From NCBI RefSeq assembly GCF_000934745.1, contig NZ_JYNO01000001.1, forward strand, positions 1 to 64,000: 64,000 bases of DNA, given 5' to 3'. A program made the translations under genes and the position numbers. Below, in pieces: positions 18,267 to 29,967 of this stretch. The DNA comes from Desulfonatronum thioautotrophicum. GTDB lineage: Bacteria > Desulfobacterota > Desulfovibrionia > Desulfovibrionales > Desulfonatronaceae. Position 1 is the first letter of the stretch. The number at the start of each line of letters is the position of its first letter. Under the pieces are notes generated by a model. The model made no database searches, was not told where the DNA came from, and was given only the letters and a program-made list of their open reading frames with translations.

Positions 18267-19888
18267 GACGGCAGGGACGTCCTCCTGAACCATCAATCCT
18301 GCACCGGATGTGCATGCGAGACAGCCCCATGACCCTGAATCCGATCCTTCTGGAAGTGTTCAAGAACCGTTTTTCCTCCATTGCCGAGGAAATGGGCATG
18401 GCCCTGATGCGCACCGCCTACTCCCCGAACATCAAGGAACGCCGGGATTTTTCCTGTGCCCTGTTCGACGCAGAAGGCGAGATGGTGGCCCAGGCCGCGC
18501 ACATCCCCGTGCATCTGGGCTCCATGCCCTTGTCCGTGCAGGCGGCCATGGCCGAACCCATGGGTCCCGGGGACATGATCGTGCTCAACGACCCCTTCAA
18601 GGGGGGCACCCACCTGCCGGACATCACCCTGGTCGCCCCGGTTTTTGCCAAGGGAGGGCATGCGCCTGAATTCTATGTGGCCAACCGCGCGCACCATGCC
18701 GATGTCGGCGGCATGACGGCCGGTTCCATGCCCCTGTCCACCTCCATTTTCCAGGAAGGGGTGATCATCCCGCCATTGAAACTGGTGGAGAACGGACAGA
18801 TCGATGCGAAGCTCCTGCGCTTTTTCCTGAACAACGTCCGCACGCCCCAGGAGCGGGAAGGGGACTTTTCGGCCCAGGTCATGGCCAACATGACCGGGGT
18901 GCGCCGCACCCGGGAATTGCTGGCCAAGTATGCCCCGGAAACCGTGCGCTTCTATGCCCGGGCGCTTAATGATTACGCCGAAACCATGACCCGCACGGCC
19001 GTGGCCCGGATTCCGGCCGGAACATACCGCTTCGAGGATCGTCTGGACGGTGACGGCCTGGGCCGGGAGGACATCGCCATCCGCCTGGAAATGACCGCGG
19101 ACGGGCACCAGATTCTCCTGGACTTCAGCGCCTCCGACGACCAGGTTCCCGGGCCGGTCAACGCGGTCCGGGCCATTACCCTCTCCGCATGTCTGTACGT
19201 CTTCCGCTGCCTGGTCCGGGAATCCATCCCGGCCAATGCCGGTTGTCTGCGGCCGCTCACGGTGACCACCCGGCCCGGCTCCGTGGTGGACGCCCTGTTT
19301 CCCGCGGCCGTGGCAGGGGGCAATGTGGAAACCTCCCAGCGGATCGTGGACGTGATCCTCGGCGCCCTGGCCCAGGCCTTGCCGGATGTCATCCCCGCGG
19401 CCAGCCAGGGAACCATGAACAACGTCTCCATCGGCGGGTTCGACCCCCGCCGCCAGCGGCCCTTTGCCTACTACGAGACCCTGGCTGGCGGCATGGGCGC
19501 GTCCCGGCACGTTCCGGGCGCCTCCGCGGTGCACGCCCACATGACCAATACCCTGAACACCCCGGTGGAGGCCCTGGAGTACGCCTACCCGTTTTTGGTC
19601 AGGGAGTATTCCGTCCGTCGCGGTTCCGGAGGCGCCGGAAAAATGCCCGGCGGGGACGGCCTGGTTCGGGAGATCGCCCTGGAAGCCCCGGCCGAGGTCA
19701 CGGTCCTGTCCGAACGCCGCGTTCGCGGCCCCTATGGGATCCAAGGCGGCAAACCCGGTGCGCCCGGCCGGAACATCCTGATCCGCAACGGTATGTCGGA
19801 ATCCAAGCCGGGCAAATTCACCACCCAGGTGGCCACCGGTGACGCCGTGCGCGTAGAGACTCCCGGAGGCGGAGGGTATGGCGTATAG
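18263..19888 (+). CDS. hyuB: hydantoinase/oxoprolinase subunit B
   Basis: A HyuB-type subunit. The family N-terminus [37 protein letters not shown] and [13 protein letters not shown] are present, with conserved His clusters ([10 protein letters not shown]). The C-terminus GGGGYG is the usual ending. The widest frame starts at GTG 18263, overlapping hyuA by 4 bp and giving 541 residues. ATG 18329 gives 519 residues and fits the family start better ([13 protein letters not shown]). I cannot decide between them. The pair HyuA-HyuB opposite a TRAP transporter suggests uptake and ring opening of a cyclic amide. Confidence 0.92.
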   Translation: MRRQGRPPEPSILHRMCMRDSPMTLNPILLEVFKNRFSSIAEEMGMALMRTAYSPNIKERRDFSCALFDAEGEMVAQAAHIPVHLGSMPLSVQAAMAEPMGPGDMIVLNDPFKGGTHLPDITLVAPVFAKGGHAPEFYVANRAHHADVGGMTAGSMPLSTSIFQEGVIIPPLKLVENGQIDAKLLRFFLNNVRTPQEREGDFSAQVMANMTGVRRTRELLAKYAPETVRFYARALNDYAETMTRTAVARIPAGTYRFEDRLDGDGLGREDIAIRLEMTADGHQILLDFSASDDQVPGPVNAVRAITLSACLYVFRCLVRESIPANAGCLRPLTVTTRPGSVVDALFPAAVAGGNVETSQRIVDVILGALAQALPDVIPAASQGTMNNVSIGGFDPRRQRPFAYYETLAGGMGASRHVPGASAVHAHMTNTLNTPVEALEYAYPFLVREYSVRRGSGGAGKMPGGDGLVREIALEAPAEVTVLSERRVRGPYGIQGGKPGAPGRNILIRNGMSESKPGKFTTQVATGDAVRVETPGGGGYGV

Positions 19889-19937
19889 CCTGCACCCACT
19901 CTCCCCGGATTGATGCCATTTCTACCGCACGGGAAGG

Positions 19938-19968
19938 ACTTGACCTGCTTTTTTTTGTCAAGTATGTC
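19938..19968 (+). promoter_or_regulatory. promoter with overlapping inverted repeat upstream of the Rrf2 gene
   Basis: ACTTGAC (19938-19944) and GTCAAGT (19957-19963) form a 7-bp inverted repeat with 12-bp spacing. The same sequence can be read as a sigma-70 promoter: TTGACC at 19940, 17-bp spacer, TATGTC at 19963. A repressor dimer on the repeat would block it, which is typical of autoregulated Rrf2 genes. Confidence 0.5.
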
Positions 19969-19998
19969 CACCGAAAACATAGACATTGCGCTGATCCC

Positions 19999-21776
<1,778 letters not shown>

Positions 21777-21819
21777 GGACACCAAAGACCAGCTCAGCTC
21801 TCTTTTCTTGATCGAATTC

Positions 21820-21926
21820 GGTATCGAAATCGAAATCGTAATCGGAGAATCATTCAAATGGCTACATAAGACGCCACGTTCATCAACATGATTTTCGATT
21901 TCGATTGCGATCACGATTTCGATACC
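21820..21926. repeat. GAAATCG inverted repeat, copy 2
   Basis: GGTATCGAAATCG at 21820 is matched in inverse by CGATTTCGATACC ending at 21926. Inner GAAATCGTAATCG-type arms also pair, and an outer CTCTCTTTTCT / AGAAGAGAGAG pair extends the hairpin to about 21798-21953. It fills the gap between metY and cysK. Confidence 0.75.
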
Positions 21927-21994
21927 GGTCAGTGATCGTGTGAGAAGAGAGAGCGTGATTGCCTTGTGAAAACATCTCACAGCGGAGGAACATC

Positions 21995-22951
21995 ATGGCC
22001 CGCATTTACGACGACAATTCCCTGTCCATCGGCAATACCCCTCTGGTCCGACTCAAACGGATCATTCCCAACAAGAAGGTCACGGTTCTGGCCAAGGTCG
22101 AGGGACGCAATCCGGCCTATTCCGTGAAATGCCGGATCGGTGCATCCATGATCTGGGACGCGGAGAAACGTGGCCTCCTGGGTCCGGGTATGGAGATCAT
22201 CGAACCCACCAGCGGCAATACCGGAATCGCCCTGGCCTATGTTTGCGCTGCCCGGGGCTACAAGCTGACCCTGACCATGCCCGAAACCATGAGCATGGAG
22301 CGGCGGCGGGTGCTGGCCGCCTTTGGCGCGAAGCTGATCCTGACCCCAGGTCCGGAGGGCATGAAAGGAGCCGTGGCCCGGGCCGAAACCCTGGCAGCGG
22401 AGGACCCGAAACGCTGGTTCCTGCCCCAACAGTTCATGAACCCGGCCAACCCCGCGATCCACGAAACCACCACCGGCCCGGAAATCTGGGCCGATACGGA
22501 CGGAGCAATCGACGTCCTGGTCTCCGGAGTGGGTACCGGCGGAACCATCAGCGGCATCTCCCGATTCATCAAGCAGCAAAAGGGCAAGCAGATTCTCTCC
22601 GTGGCCGTGGAACCCAGGGAAAGCCCGGTGATCTCCCAGACCCTGGCCGGGGAGGAACTGCAACCCGCCCCGCACAAGATCCAGGGCATCGGCGCGGGCT
22701 TCATCCCCAAGACCCTGGACCTGGCCATGGTGGACCGGGTGGAGACCGTGGAGAGCATGGAGGCCGTGGAGTTCGGTCGCAGGCTGGCTCTGGAGGAGGG
22801 CCTGCTCTGCGGCATCTCCTGTGGCGCCGCCGCCGCGGCCGCCGCCCGCCTGTCCACCCTGCCGGAATTCGAAGGCAAGACCATGGTGGTCATCCTCCCC
22901 GACGCCGGAGAACGCTATCTGTCCACTGTGCTCTACGAGGGGATTGGATAG
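21995..22951 (+). CDS. cysK: cysteine synthase A
   Basis: A 318-residue O-acetylserine sulfhydrylase that makes cysteine from O-acetylserine and sulfide. It has the PLP lysine in [17 protein letters not shown] (the SVKCRIG form of proteobacterial CysK), [20 protein letters not shown], and [16 protein letters not shown]. The start at ATG 21995 has GCGGAGGA eight bases upstream; a longer in-frame version is not family-like. With metY and the Rrf2 regulator it forms a sulfur-assimilation cluster. A strong terminator follows. Confidence 0.96.
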   Translation: MARIYDDNSLSIGNTPLVRLKRIIPNKKVTVLAKVEGRNPAYSVKCRIGASMIWDAEKRGLLGPGMEIIEPTSGNTGIALAYVCAARGYKLTLTMPETMSMERRRVLAAFGAKLILTPGPEGMKGAVARAETLAAEDPKRWFLPQQFMNPANPAIHETTTGPEIWADTDGAIDVLVSGVGTGGTISGISRFIKQQKGKQILSVAVEPRESPVISQTLAGEELQPAPHKIQGIGAGFIPKTLDLAMVDRVETVESMEAVEFGRRLALEEGLLCGISCGAAAAAAARLSTLPEFEGKTMVVILPDAGERYLSTVLYEGIG

Positions 22952-22981
22952 CAGCCAAGGATCCAGAAAACACCTCCCACC

Positions 22982-23018
22982 AAGGCCAAAGCACCTTCCC
23001 GGTGCTTTGGCCTTTTTT
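22982..23018 (+). terminator. rho-independent terminator of cysK
   Basis: A perfect 14-bp stem (AAGGCCAAAGCACC 22982-22995 with GGTGCTTTGGCCTT 23001-23014) with a 5-nt loop is followed by Ts. Confidence 0.9.
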
Positions 23019-23253
23019 GATGGAAACACTCGATCATGCAACTGCCCGGAAACGCTCCGGGATAGAGACATCCACGCAGCCTATGAGTGGATAATTCCTC
23101 AAGGCCGGTCCAATCCACAGCGTATTTCCTCCGATGCCAGATCATAATCGCACTTATTAAAAAGAACCTCTCAGGTTGTTTCAAAAAACCATTTGAATTG
23201 TTATCAATAACTATCAAAATCGGTGTCCCTCAATCCTGTTGTCCGGAAATCCC

Positions 23254-26200
23254 ATGCATTCACCTCAAGATCTTGCCCAATCATTCGGCAGCCGCCTGCG
23301 ATTTCTTCGGACCATGAAAGGTCTGACTCAGGCGGAGTTGGCTGCCAAGCTGGATGTAAGCGTCAAGCACATCGGCCGGGTGGAACGGGGAGAGGCTTCT
23401 CCGTCATTCGCCCTGGTTCACGCCTTGGCCAGTATCCTGGAAACGCACCCCCTGAACTTCTTTCTGCACTTTGAACATGCCGCGCCCGCTCCTTCCCTGA
23501 GCCGTGGGCTGTCCACTTCCCAAGCCCATATACCGGCCTGCAAACAACTCTGCTTTTCCCGGGGGCTGGCCACCTGGATTCCGAAGGACGCGGAACAAGA
23601 ACCCAGCTGGTCGAACTCTCTGTACACTATGCTGGGTTACGCGCCGCTTGCCGTCAGCCCTACGGAGAAGACTTTTTTAAAGCATGTCGTCCCTGCGCAA
23701 CAGCCGGCAGTGAGAGAATTCCTGGCCACGGCCATACAGGGTGGACAGGAAAACCGGTCCTGCTTTGTGGATATCACGAGCAAGGCCGGCCAACAGCGTA
23801 AACTGATGCTCAAGCTGGAAACCTTACAAAACGGAGTGGATCGACCGCCATCCACTCAATTGATCGTCCAGGACATCTCGGAGTGCGCCGCTTTGAACCG
23901 GGCCGTTGCATTACACCAAGAAGAGCTGGAATCCTATGTACTGGCCAAAAACCAGGATCTGACCATTGCCCTGCAAAACGTCAAGCAGGAGGCGGAGCAA
24001 CGTGCGAAAGCGGAACGAGGGCTGCGCGTCTATGAACAGATGGTCAACCATTCCCACGATGCCCAGGGATTTATCGATGCCGAAGGAACAATCATCGCTG
24101 TCAATAAAGAATATGAACGGCTATCCGGCATGGCGGCCCAAGATGTCGTGGGAAACAAGTGGACCGAATATTTGATTGCCTATTATGGGCAAGAGACATT
24201 TGAAAGAACCTTCATGGCCAGGGTCGAAGAGGCTCTGCATCAAGGCAAGCACTGTTCTATCCAGGAATGGCGGACCTACAGAAACGGCAAACGACGTTTC
24301 GTACGCGTCATCTACACTCCCTGCAGGGATAACGATCACCCTCTCGGGGTGGTGGTCACGGTCCACGATCTGACCGATTTCATGAAAATGCATGAACGCC
24401 TTGGCCACCAGGAACGCATGTACCGGCAGATTCTGGAGACAGCCGGGGAAGCCATTGTCATTCTCGACCCAAACCTGCGGGCCACCTACATCAATCCGAA
24501 AACCACAAGCTTGTTTGGATACGATGAGGATGAAGTATTGGGCGCTTCAGGTTTGCAATTCGTCCATCCTGAGGATGTTGACCATGTTCGCCGGCAACTC
24601 GCGAATACACTCGCCGGCGACTTGTCACGATTTAGTGCCCGCCTGATGGACAAGAACGGTCGCGTTGTCTGGACCCAGGCCACCACCACGGCCATGCGCG
24701 ATTCCCAGGGCGGCGCCGAGGGCGTCCTGGTCATGTTGATGGACATCACTGACCTGAAAACAACGGAATCAGCCTTGCGGCAACGGGAACAGCTTCTGGA
24801 ACTGGCCACCGAGGCAAGCCTGGGCCTGCTCCGGGATTCAGCCAGCGAGCAGGTTATCACCGATATCCTGGCCAGAATGGGCCATCTTCTGGCGGCGGAC
24901 CGGGTCTACATTTTCAAAAACCATAAAATGGAGCAGACCGGCGAGCTGTTGACCAGCCAGATCTTCGAATGGGTTGCTTCCGGCATTTCCCCGCAAATGA
25001 ACAACCCGGCGCTGCAAAACCTCTCTTTTGCTTCGGTCTTGCCCCGGTGGCTCAGGGAGATGACCGCGGGCAGATGCATCAAGGGATTGATAGAAACATT
25101 TCCAAGAGAGGAGCACAGCCTCCTTGCATCACAGGATATTCTGAGTCTTCTTGCGGTCCCGATCCGCATGGATGGACGGCTTTGGGGTTTTCTTGGCCTT
25201 GACGCCGTCCAGTCGCCAAGAGATTGGACAACGCTTGAGGAGAACATCCTGCGGATCGTTGCCACGGCTCTGGGCACGGCGATCACCCGCACCGAGGCCG
25301 AAGAAACCATCTCTACTCAATACGAGTTGCTGGAAAGCCTTTTTGTTAGCATCCCTCTGGGCGTCGTCATCTGGGACCAACAGGGCAACCTGGTCCGGAG
25401 CAACCAGATGTTCCACGAATTGACCGGCTACCCTCCCAGAGAGATTCGGTGCCTTGATGACTGGTTTTCCCGCGTTTATCCCGACGAGGAACACAGACGG
25501 CAGGTGCTGATTGACTGGCAAACCAGCCTTGGCCGGACCGGCACCGCCATTCGGGAATATCCGATCACAGCTGGGGACGGATCGATCAAACATATTGAAT
25601 TCCGGGCTCAATTCCTGAAGGACGGTCGCTCCATCGTCACCATGGTGGATATCACCCAGCGCCTGGAAGCGGAACACGCCCTTGAAAAAAGCCGGAGTGA
25701 ATTTCAGGCTGTTGCGGAGAAATGCCCCATTATCCATCATCCGCTTCGACCGCCATGGAATGGTAACGTTCATCAACGACTGGCATGGCAAACAGTTTGC
25801 CGAGAACGGCCGGACCAAGGATTCCCTGTTGGGCCGATCGGTCCATGAACTGCCGGGATTGCGCAATGCCCAATTGGGCTCAAAATTGGACAAAGTTCTT
25901 CAAGGGCGCGCCATTCATGTACATGATGTCTTTTTCCAGGACTTCCAGCATGGCCGACCGGGATGGGCCGTGGTCAGGGGGGTGCCGATCCATGAAGACG
26001 GAGAACTTGATGGCGGGATACTGATCCTGGAAGACGTCACCTGGCGAAAGCTCCTGGATCGCCAGATCCGGGACACCCTGCGGGAACGCGATGAAGCCCT
26101 GGCGGAAAAGAACAAGTTCTTCTCCATTATTGCCCACGATCTCAAGTCCCCGATGTCCGGCTTGCTTACATTGGCCCAAATGGTCCGCAAGAACCTGGAC

Positions 26201-26794
26201 GCATACTCTCCAAAGCAACTGCGGGAATGCATCGGTATCCTGGATACAACGATACAAAACATCTATGCTTTATTGGAAAATCTTCTGGAGTGGGCGCGAA
26301 TACAGCGGGGATTGACCCAATATGAGCCGACTCCATGTGAGGTATACGACGTAGTTGAACAGACATTGGCCCTGTTCCAGGCAACAGCCGACCAGAAAAA
26401 CATCACCCTGCGCAATGACGTGGAGCCCCATATCCAGGTTTGCGCTGATCAAAGCATGCTGGACACCATCATGCGCAACCTGGTTTCCAACGCGCTGAAG
26501 TTCACGGAACAGGGTGGAATGGTGGTGGTCAGCGCTTCCGAGGCAAACCCCGCAGTGGAAATCTCGGTCCAGGATACCGGCATCGGCATGAAGCCGAACC
26601 TTATGAACGGCATTTTCTCACCGCTCCAGAAGACGAACCGCCCAGGGACAGCAGGAGAGTACGGCACTGGGCTCGGACTGATATTGTGCAAGGAATTCGT
26701 GGAAAAGCACGGTGGAGAGATCCGGGTGGTGAGCATTCCGGATCAGGGTTCGACCTTTTCCTTTACATTGCCGAACAAATCGGCTGCTTGTTGA
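23254..26794 (+). pseudogene. XRE-headed multi-PAS/GAF sensor histidine kinase, broken by a +1 frameshift
   Basis: A single long kinase gene is split between two frames. The first part (from ATG 23254 or TTG 23239) holds an XRE helix-turn-helix at its N-terminus (FGSRLRFLRTMKGLTQAELA, HIGRVERGEASP), then PAS repeats (about residues 95-215, 260-380, 390-505), a GAF domain (about 520-680) and another PAS. At the CCCC run 25725-25728 there is one base too many. Deleting one C joins the protein smoothly as EKCPLSIIRFDRHG and continues through a last PAS into HisKA (FSIIAHDLKSPMSG) and HATPase (GTGLGLILCKEF). As read, the kinase core is out of frame from the sensor. A true mutation, a sequencing error or recoding are all possible. 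No membrane helix is seen, so it is a cytosolic sensor. Confidence 0.85.
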
Positions 26795-26880
26795 CCTCGC
26801 CAGACAACTGAATCCACTCACCACATCACCTCGTTGGACGTGGAACAGAAAAGTCATTTCCCGCTTCTTGGAAAAATCTG

Positions 26881-26909
26881 TTGACATTTTTTCTCTTCTC
26901 GCATAATCA
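26881..26909 (+). promoter_or_regulatory. sigma-70 promoter of the tRNA-Val/tRNA-Asp unit
   Basis: A consensus TTGACA lies at 26881-26886 and TAATCA at 26904-26909 with 17-bp spacing, about 22 bp before tRNA-Val. Confidence 0.65.
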
Positions 26910-26930
26910 TCTTTTCCTTCAGGGCGGGAT

Positions 26931-27006
26931 GGGCGGATAGCTCAGCTGGGAGAGCATCGGCCTTACAAGCCGAGGGTCACAGGTTCGATCCCTGTTCCGC
27001 CCACCA
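26931..27006 (+). tRNA. tRNA-Val (anticodon UAC)
   Basis: Acceptor GGGCGGA/TCCGCCC, anticodon loop CTTACAA in stem TCGGC/GCCGA, T-loop GGTTCGATCC, encoded CCA. Confidence 0.96.
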
Positions 27007-27014
27007 TACATTGC

Positions 27015-27091
27015 GGGGCCGTAGTTAAGCTGGTTATAACGCCGGCCTGTCACGTCGGAGGGCGCGGGTTCAAGTCCCGTCGGCCCCGCCA
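27015..27091 (+). tRNA. tRNA-Asp (anticodon GUC)
   Basis: Acceptor GGGGCCG/CGGCCCC, anticodon loop CTGTCAC, T-loop GGTTCAAGTCC, encoded CCA. It lies 8 bp after tRNA-Val, so the two are co-transcribed. Confidence 0.96.
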
Positions 27092-27120
27092 GATTTCAAA
27101 GCCCCTTGAGGGCTTGCGCT

Positions 27121-27151
27121 AAAGGCCGGGAGATTTCTCCCGGCCTTTTTT
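27121..27151 (+). terminator. rho-independent terminator of the tRNA pair
   Basis: AAAGGCCGGGAGA and TCTCCCGGCCTTT form a tight stem followed by a T run at 27146-27151. Confidence 0.85.
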
Positions 27152-27495
27152 GTGTTTGCATGGTTGTGTTTGTGCGTGCCTGCCGCTCTGTTTTGCCTAC
27201 TGTAACGATCCTCGTTCTATTCAAAAACGATATTTTTACCCCCCGGGCAACATTACCCCTTGTGTCTTTGCTTGTTTTCAAGTAGCCGTGACGCAGAAGT
27301 ACGAAGATCGGGAGCCACCACGTTCGATCTTCCCGTTCCCGTCTTCCCTGCTTTGCTTTGGGAGGCGCGTTGCGGGCCCATGGGGCGAACATCTGAGGTT
27401 TGAGGCTTGGCGGAGAGGACAACAAAGAAAAGCAGCCCGCAGTCGGGCGACCGGTCTTGCTAGCACGCGGTCTAACGTTAACTGGAGATTTTCGC
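27152..27495 (+). promoter_or_regulatory. long structured leader region of the RRM gene
   Basis: About 340 bp without a credible gene precede the RRM protein. A perfect 8-bp hairpin (GAAGATCG ... CGATCTTC) occurs at about 27303-27333, and a purine-rich GGCGGAGAGGACAAC stretch lies nearer the start. Long structured leaders are common for cold-inducible RNA-binding proteins; this role is inference. Confidence 0.35.
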
Positions 27496-27822
27496 ATGGA
27501 CAACAAACTGTACGTCGGCAACCTTTCCTATTCGACCACCGAAGACGATCTGCACGCCCTGTTCTCGGATGCAGGCTCGGTACAATCCGTCGCCGTCATC
27601 AAGGACCGCGACACTGGGCGTTCCAAAGGCTTCGGCTTCGTGGAGATGAATTCCGACGACGATGCCCAGAAAGCCATTGATCTGTTTCACGGAACTGAAT
27701 TTCAAGGACGCCCGATGACGGTGAACGTGGCTCGCCCTCGGGAAGATCGTCCCCGGTTTGATGGTGGTGGCGGCAAAGGTCGACGCTCCGGTGGCGGCGG
27801 CGGCAGGCAGCGCGACTGGTAG
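27496..27822 (+). CDS. RRM-domain RNA-binding protein
   Basis: A 108-residue protein with one RNA recognition motif: RNP2 LYVGNL at residues 5-10 and RNP1 KGFGFVEM at about 43-50. A short Gly/Arg-rich tail (GGGGKGRRSGGGGGRQRDW) follows. This is the architecture of the small bacterial Rbp proteins, thought to act as RNA chaperones under cold or stress. The start at ATG 27496 has TGGAG upstream; the frame is open for 96 bp further up but that part is not RRM-like. It stands alone between a tRNA terminator and its own terminator. Confidence 0.93.
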   Translation: MDNKLYVGNLSYSTTEDDLHALFSDAGSVQSVAVIKDRDTGRSKGFGFVEMNSDDDAQKAIDLFHGTEFQGRPMTVNVARPREDRPRFDGGGGKGRRSGGGGGRQRDW

Positions 27823-27845
27823 CAACCTCGTTTCATTTTTCCATT

Positions 27846-27886
27846 AAAAAACGCCCAGGCCGTCTCCCGGCCTGGGCGTTTTTTTA
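27846..27886. terminator. bidirectional rho-independent terminator
   Basis: AACGCCCAGGCCG and CGGCCTGGGCGTT form a 13-bp stem with A and T tracts on either side. It can end the RRM gene (+) and cbiH (-). Confidence 0.9.
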
Positions 27887-27903
27887 TTCGACCAACGCCC
27901 CGC

Positions 27904-28683
27904 TCATCCGAGCGGATACCCCCTGGGGGTGAGCAACTTCGCCCCCAGGGCGCGGGTTTGGCTGTTGCCGATGAACACGATGCTCAACATGTCCACCCGA
28001 GCCACGGGAAGCGTCGCCAGAGTCCAAACAGAGACCTCCTGTTCCGCACGATACGCGTTGCGCACCAGACCGACAGGAGTTTCCGGAGCCAGGTACGCGG
28101 CCATGACCTCCAATGCCGTGGCCAATTGCCAATCCCGCCCTCGGGACCGGGGGTTGTAGAGGACCATCACAAAATCAGCCCTGGCAGCGTGCTTGATGCG
28201 CTCCAGAATCCGTTCCCAAGGGGTCAGCAGATCGCTCAGACTGATCACGGCAAAATCGTGCATCAAGGGCGCGCCCAGCAAGGCCGCGGCCGCGGCCAAG
28301 GCCGGGATGCCGGGGACAACCGTGACATCCACCTTGTCCAGCATGCCCCGTTGCTCCAGAACCTCCAGACAGGGACCGGCCATACCGTAAATGCCGGAAT
28401 CACCGCTGCTGACCAGGACCGTGTCCACTCCCTGCAATGCCATCTCAACAGCCTGGGTACAGCGCTCCACTTCCCGGCGCATGCCCGAAGCCAGGACCTG
28501 CTTTCCAGCCAAAAGCTCCGTTGGAATCAGATTGATATAGACATGATAACCCAGGATAGCCTGAGACTGCTCCAGCACGATCCGGGCTTGGGGCGTCAGC
28601 AGTTCCGGACTTCCAGGCCCCAGGCCGACAATGCTAAGCCGAGCCTTGGAGAGAGCCGAATCATCGGCATGGAATGGCGTCAT
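27904..28683 (-). CDS. cbiH: precorrin-3B / cobalt-factor III C17-methyltransferase
   Basis: A 259-residue SAM-dependent tetrapyrrole methylase. It has the N-terminal IVGLGPGSPELLTPQA, SSGDSGIYGMAGPCLEVLE and the C-terminal TPRGYPLG. CbiH/CobJ methylates C17 and drives ring contraction in corrin synthesis. The anaerobic name CbiH is preferred because the neighbour is CbiG, which belongs to the oxygen-independent route. It lies about 175 bp downstream of cbiG on the same strand, with a REP-like hairpin between. The start ATG 28683 has no strong ribosome-binding site. Confidence 0.92.
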   Translation of the reverse strand: MTPFHADDSALSKARLSIVGLGPGSPELLTPQARIVLEQSQAILGYHVYINLIPTELLAGKQVLASGMRREVERCTQAVEMALQGVDTVLVSSGDSGIYGMAGPCLEVLEQRGMLDKVDVTVVPGIPALAAAAALLGAPLMHDFAVISLSDLLTPWERILERIKHAARADFVMVLYNPRSRGRDWQLATALEVMAAYLAPETPVGLVRNAYRAEQEVSVWTLATLPVARVDMLSIVFIGNSQTRALGAKLLTPRGYPLG

Positions 28684-28741
28684 GACGCTTGCTCAATTCT
28701 TTTTTGGGTTCAATTGGGTACAGGTAGCCCAGGTAGCCGCA

Positions 28742-28768
28742 AGGGGCGGACACACTAGGTCCGCCCCT
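28742..28768. repeat. REP-like palindrome
   Basis: AGGGGCGGAC (28742-28751) and GTCCGCCCCT (28759-28768) form a 10-bp stem in the gap between cbiG and cbiH. Such GGGGCGGAC palindromes are typical of REP sequences mobilised by Y1 (RAYT) transposases; a RAYT remnant lies at 46707-47114. Confidence 0.7.
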
Positions 28769-28859
28769 ACGGTAATGATCGGGCAAAGGCAGGTGGGCGC
28801 CTATGGTAGTGGTGCCCGTGACAGCCGTGCCAGGCATATCCAAAAAAATATCCGCCAGA

Positions 28860-29933
28860 TCATTCAGGGAAATCGCGCAAATCGCCTGGACGGCTGCGCA
28901 GGGCCACGGCCAATGTCAACGCAGCGCCCTTGGTTTTGGTTACCACCAGCGTGTCCGTTTCAGCCAGGAGCATCGCTGCTGCCTCGCAGACGCTTTTGGT
29001 GCCGACCAGCCTGGCCGCGGCCTCGGATGGGTTCGGCGTCCATACGGCTTGCAATTGCTCAGGAGAAAAAAAGGCCACATCCACACCTAAGGTAGCGGCA
29101 GCCGAGTGGACTCCCGGCTCTCCGTGCCTGGCCTGAACCGTGCCTAACGCGGCCAGGCTGGGCAGGGCCAGCCTGTTTGCGTCGAACACCTCATGCACAA
29201 AGTCGGTGATCGACGTGGCGCTCACGCCCCGGTGGCAGCCCAATCCGGCCACAAGGCGACGCGGATGTAAACCAAGCCGGGCTTGCTCATCGGGCGGTCT
29301 TCGCCAGGAAACCCAGACACCAGGAATATCCTTACGCCAAGAAATCGGCTCCCCGATTGTTTTGAACAGGCCCGCAAATCCCAGTTCGCTGAGCCGTGGC
29401 CAGAGAAGACTATCCGGATCGAAGATCTGGATGCGCTCCCCATCCAGCAGTGCCGCGGCAAGGGTGGCGAAGCGCTCTGGACGGTCCGCCACGAGGCCCA
29501 GATCCCGAGCCAAAAGATCCAGTGCGGGCAGTCCGGCCGTATCCGTGGCCGTGGTAATCACGGCCTGACCACCACAAATCCGGGCCAATCTTCGGGCCAG
29601 ATCATTGGCCCCGCCCAAATGGCCACCCAGCAGGCTCACGGCAAAACGCCCCTCCTGATCCAGAACCACAACTCCGGGATCCGTGGTTTTGTCCCGCAAC
29701 AAAGGGCCAAGACAACGGACCACAATACCGGTGGCTGCGATGCAGACATGGTGTTGAAAACGAGAAAACTGCTCGGGAAAGGCCGATGCAAAGTGCTGAA
29801 AAGCGCGCTCTGTGGGATGCGCGGCGTATTTTTGGGGAACGAAGAGAGAGGAGCCCAGTTCGGCGGTCAGACGCCGACCCAGGTCGCAGCCGCGGGCAGT
29901 CAGGGCCCAGACCGCCATGGCTGGCTGTTCCAT
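28860..29933 (-). CDS. cbiG: cobalt-precorrin-5A hydrolase CbiG
   Basis: A 357-residue protein with the CbiG layout. The N-terminal part contains VWALTARGCDLGRRL, a central region CIAATGIVVRCLGPLL and VVVLDQEGRFAVSLLGGHLGGANDLA, and the C-terminal domain begins LVAGLGCHRGVS. CbiG opens the delta-lactone of cobalt-precorrin-5A and releases acetaldehyde. I start at ATG 29933 because the longer open frame runs back into hemL and is not family-like. There is no good ribosome-binding site; ATG 29918 is an alternative. It follows hemL by 34 bp. Confidence 0.92.
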   Translation of the reverse strand: MEQPAMAVWALTARGCDLGRRLTAELGSSLFVPQKYAAHPTERAFQHFASAFPEQFSRFQHHVCIAATGIVVRCLGPLLRDKTTDPGVVVLDQEGRFAVSLLGGHLGGANDLARRLARICGGQAVITTATDTAGLPALDLLARDLGLVADRPERFATLAAALLDGERIQIFDPDSLLWPRLSELGFAGLFKTIGEPISWRKDIPGVWVSWRRPPDEQARLGLHPRRLVAGLGCHRGVSATSITDFVHEVFDANRLALPSLAALGTVQARHGEPGVHSAAATLGVDVAFFSPEQLQAVWTPNPSEAAARLVGTKSVCEAAAMLLAETDTLVVTKTKGAALTLAVALRSRPGDLRDFPE

Positions 29934-29967
29934 GGCGGTCCGGGTGGTGGCTGCATTCAGCGACCGT

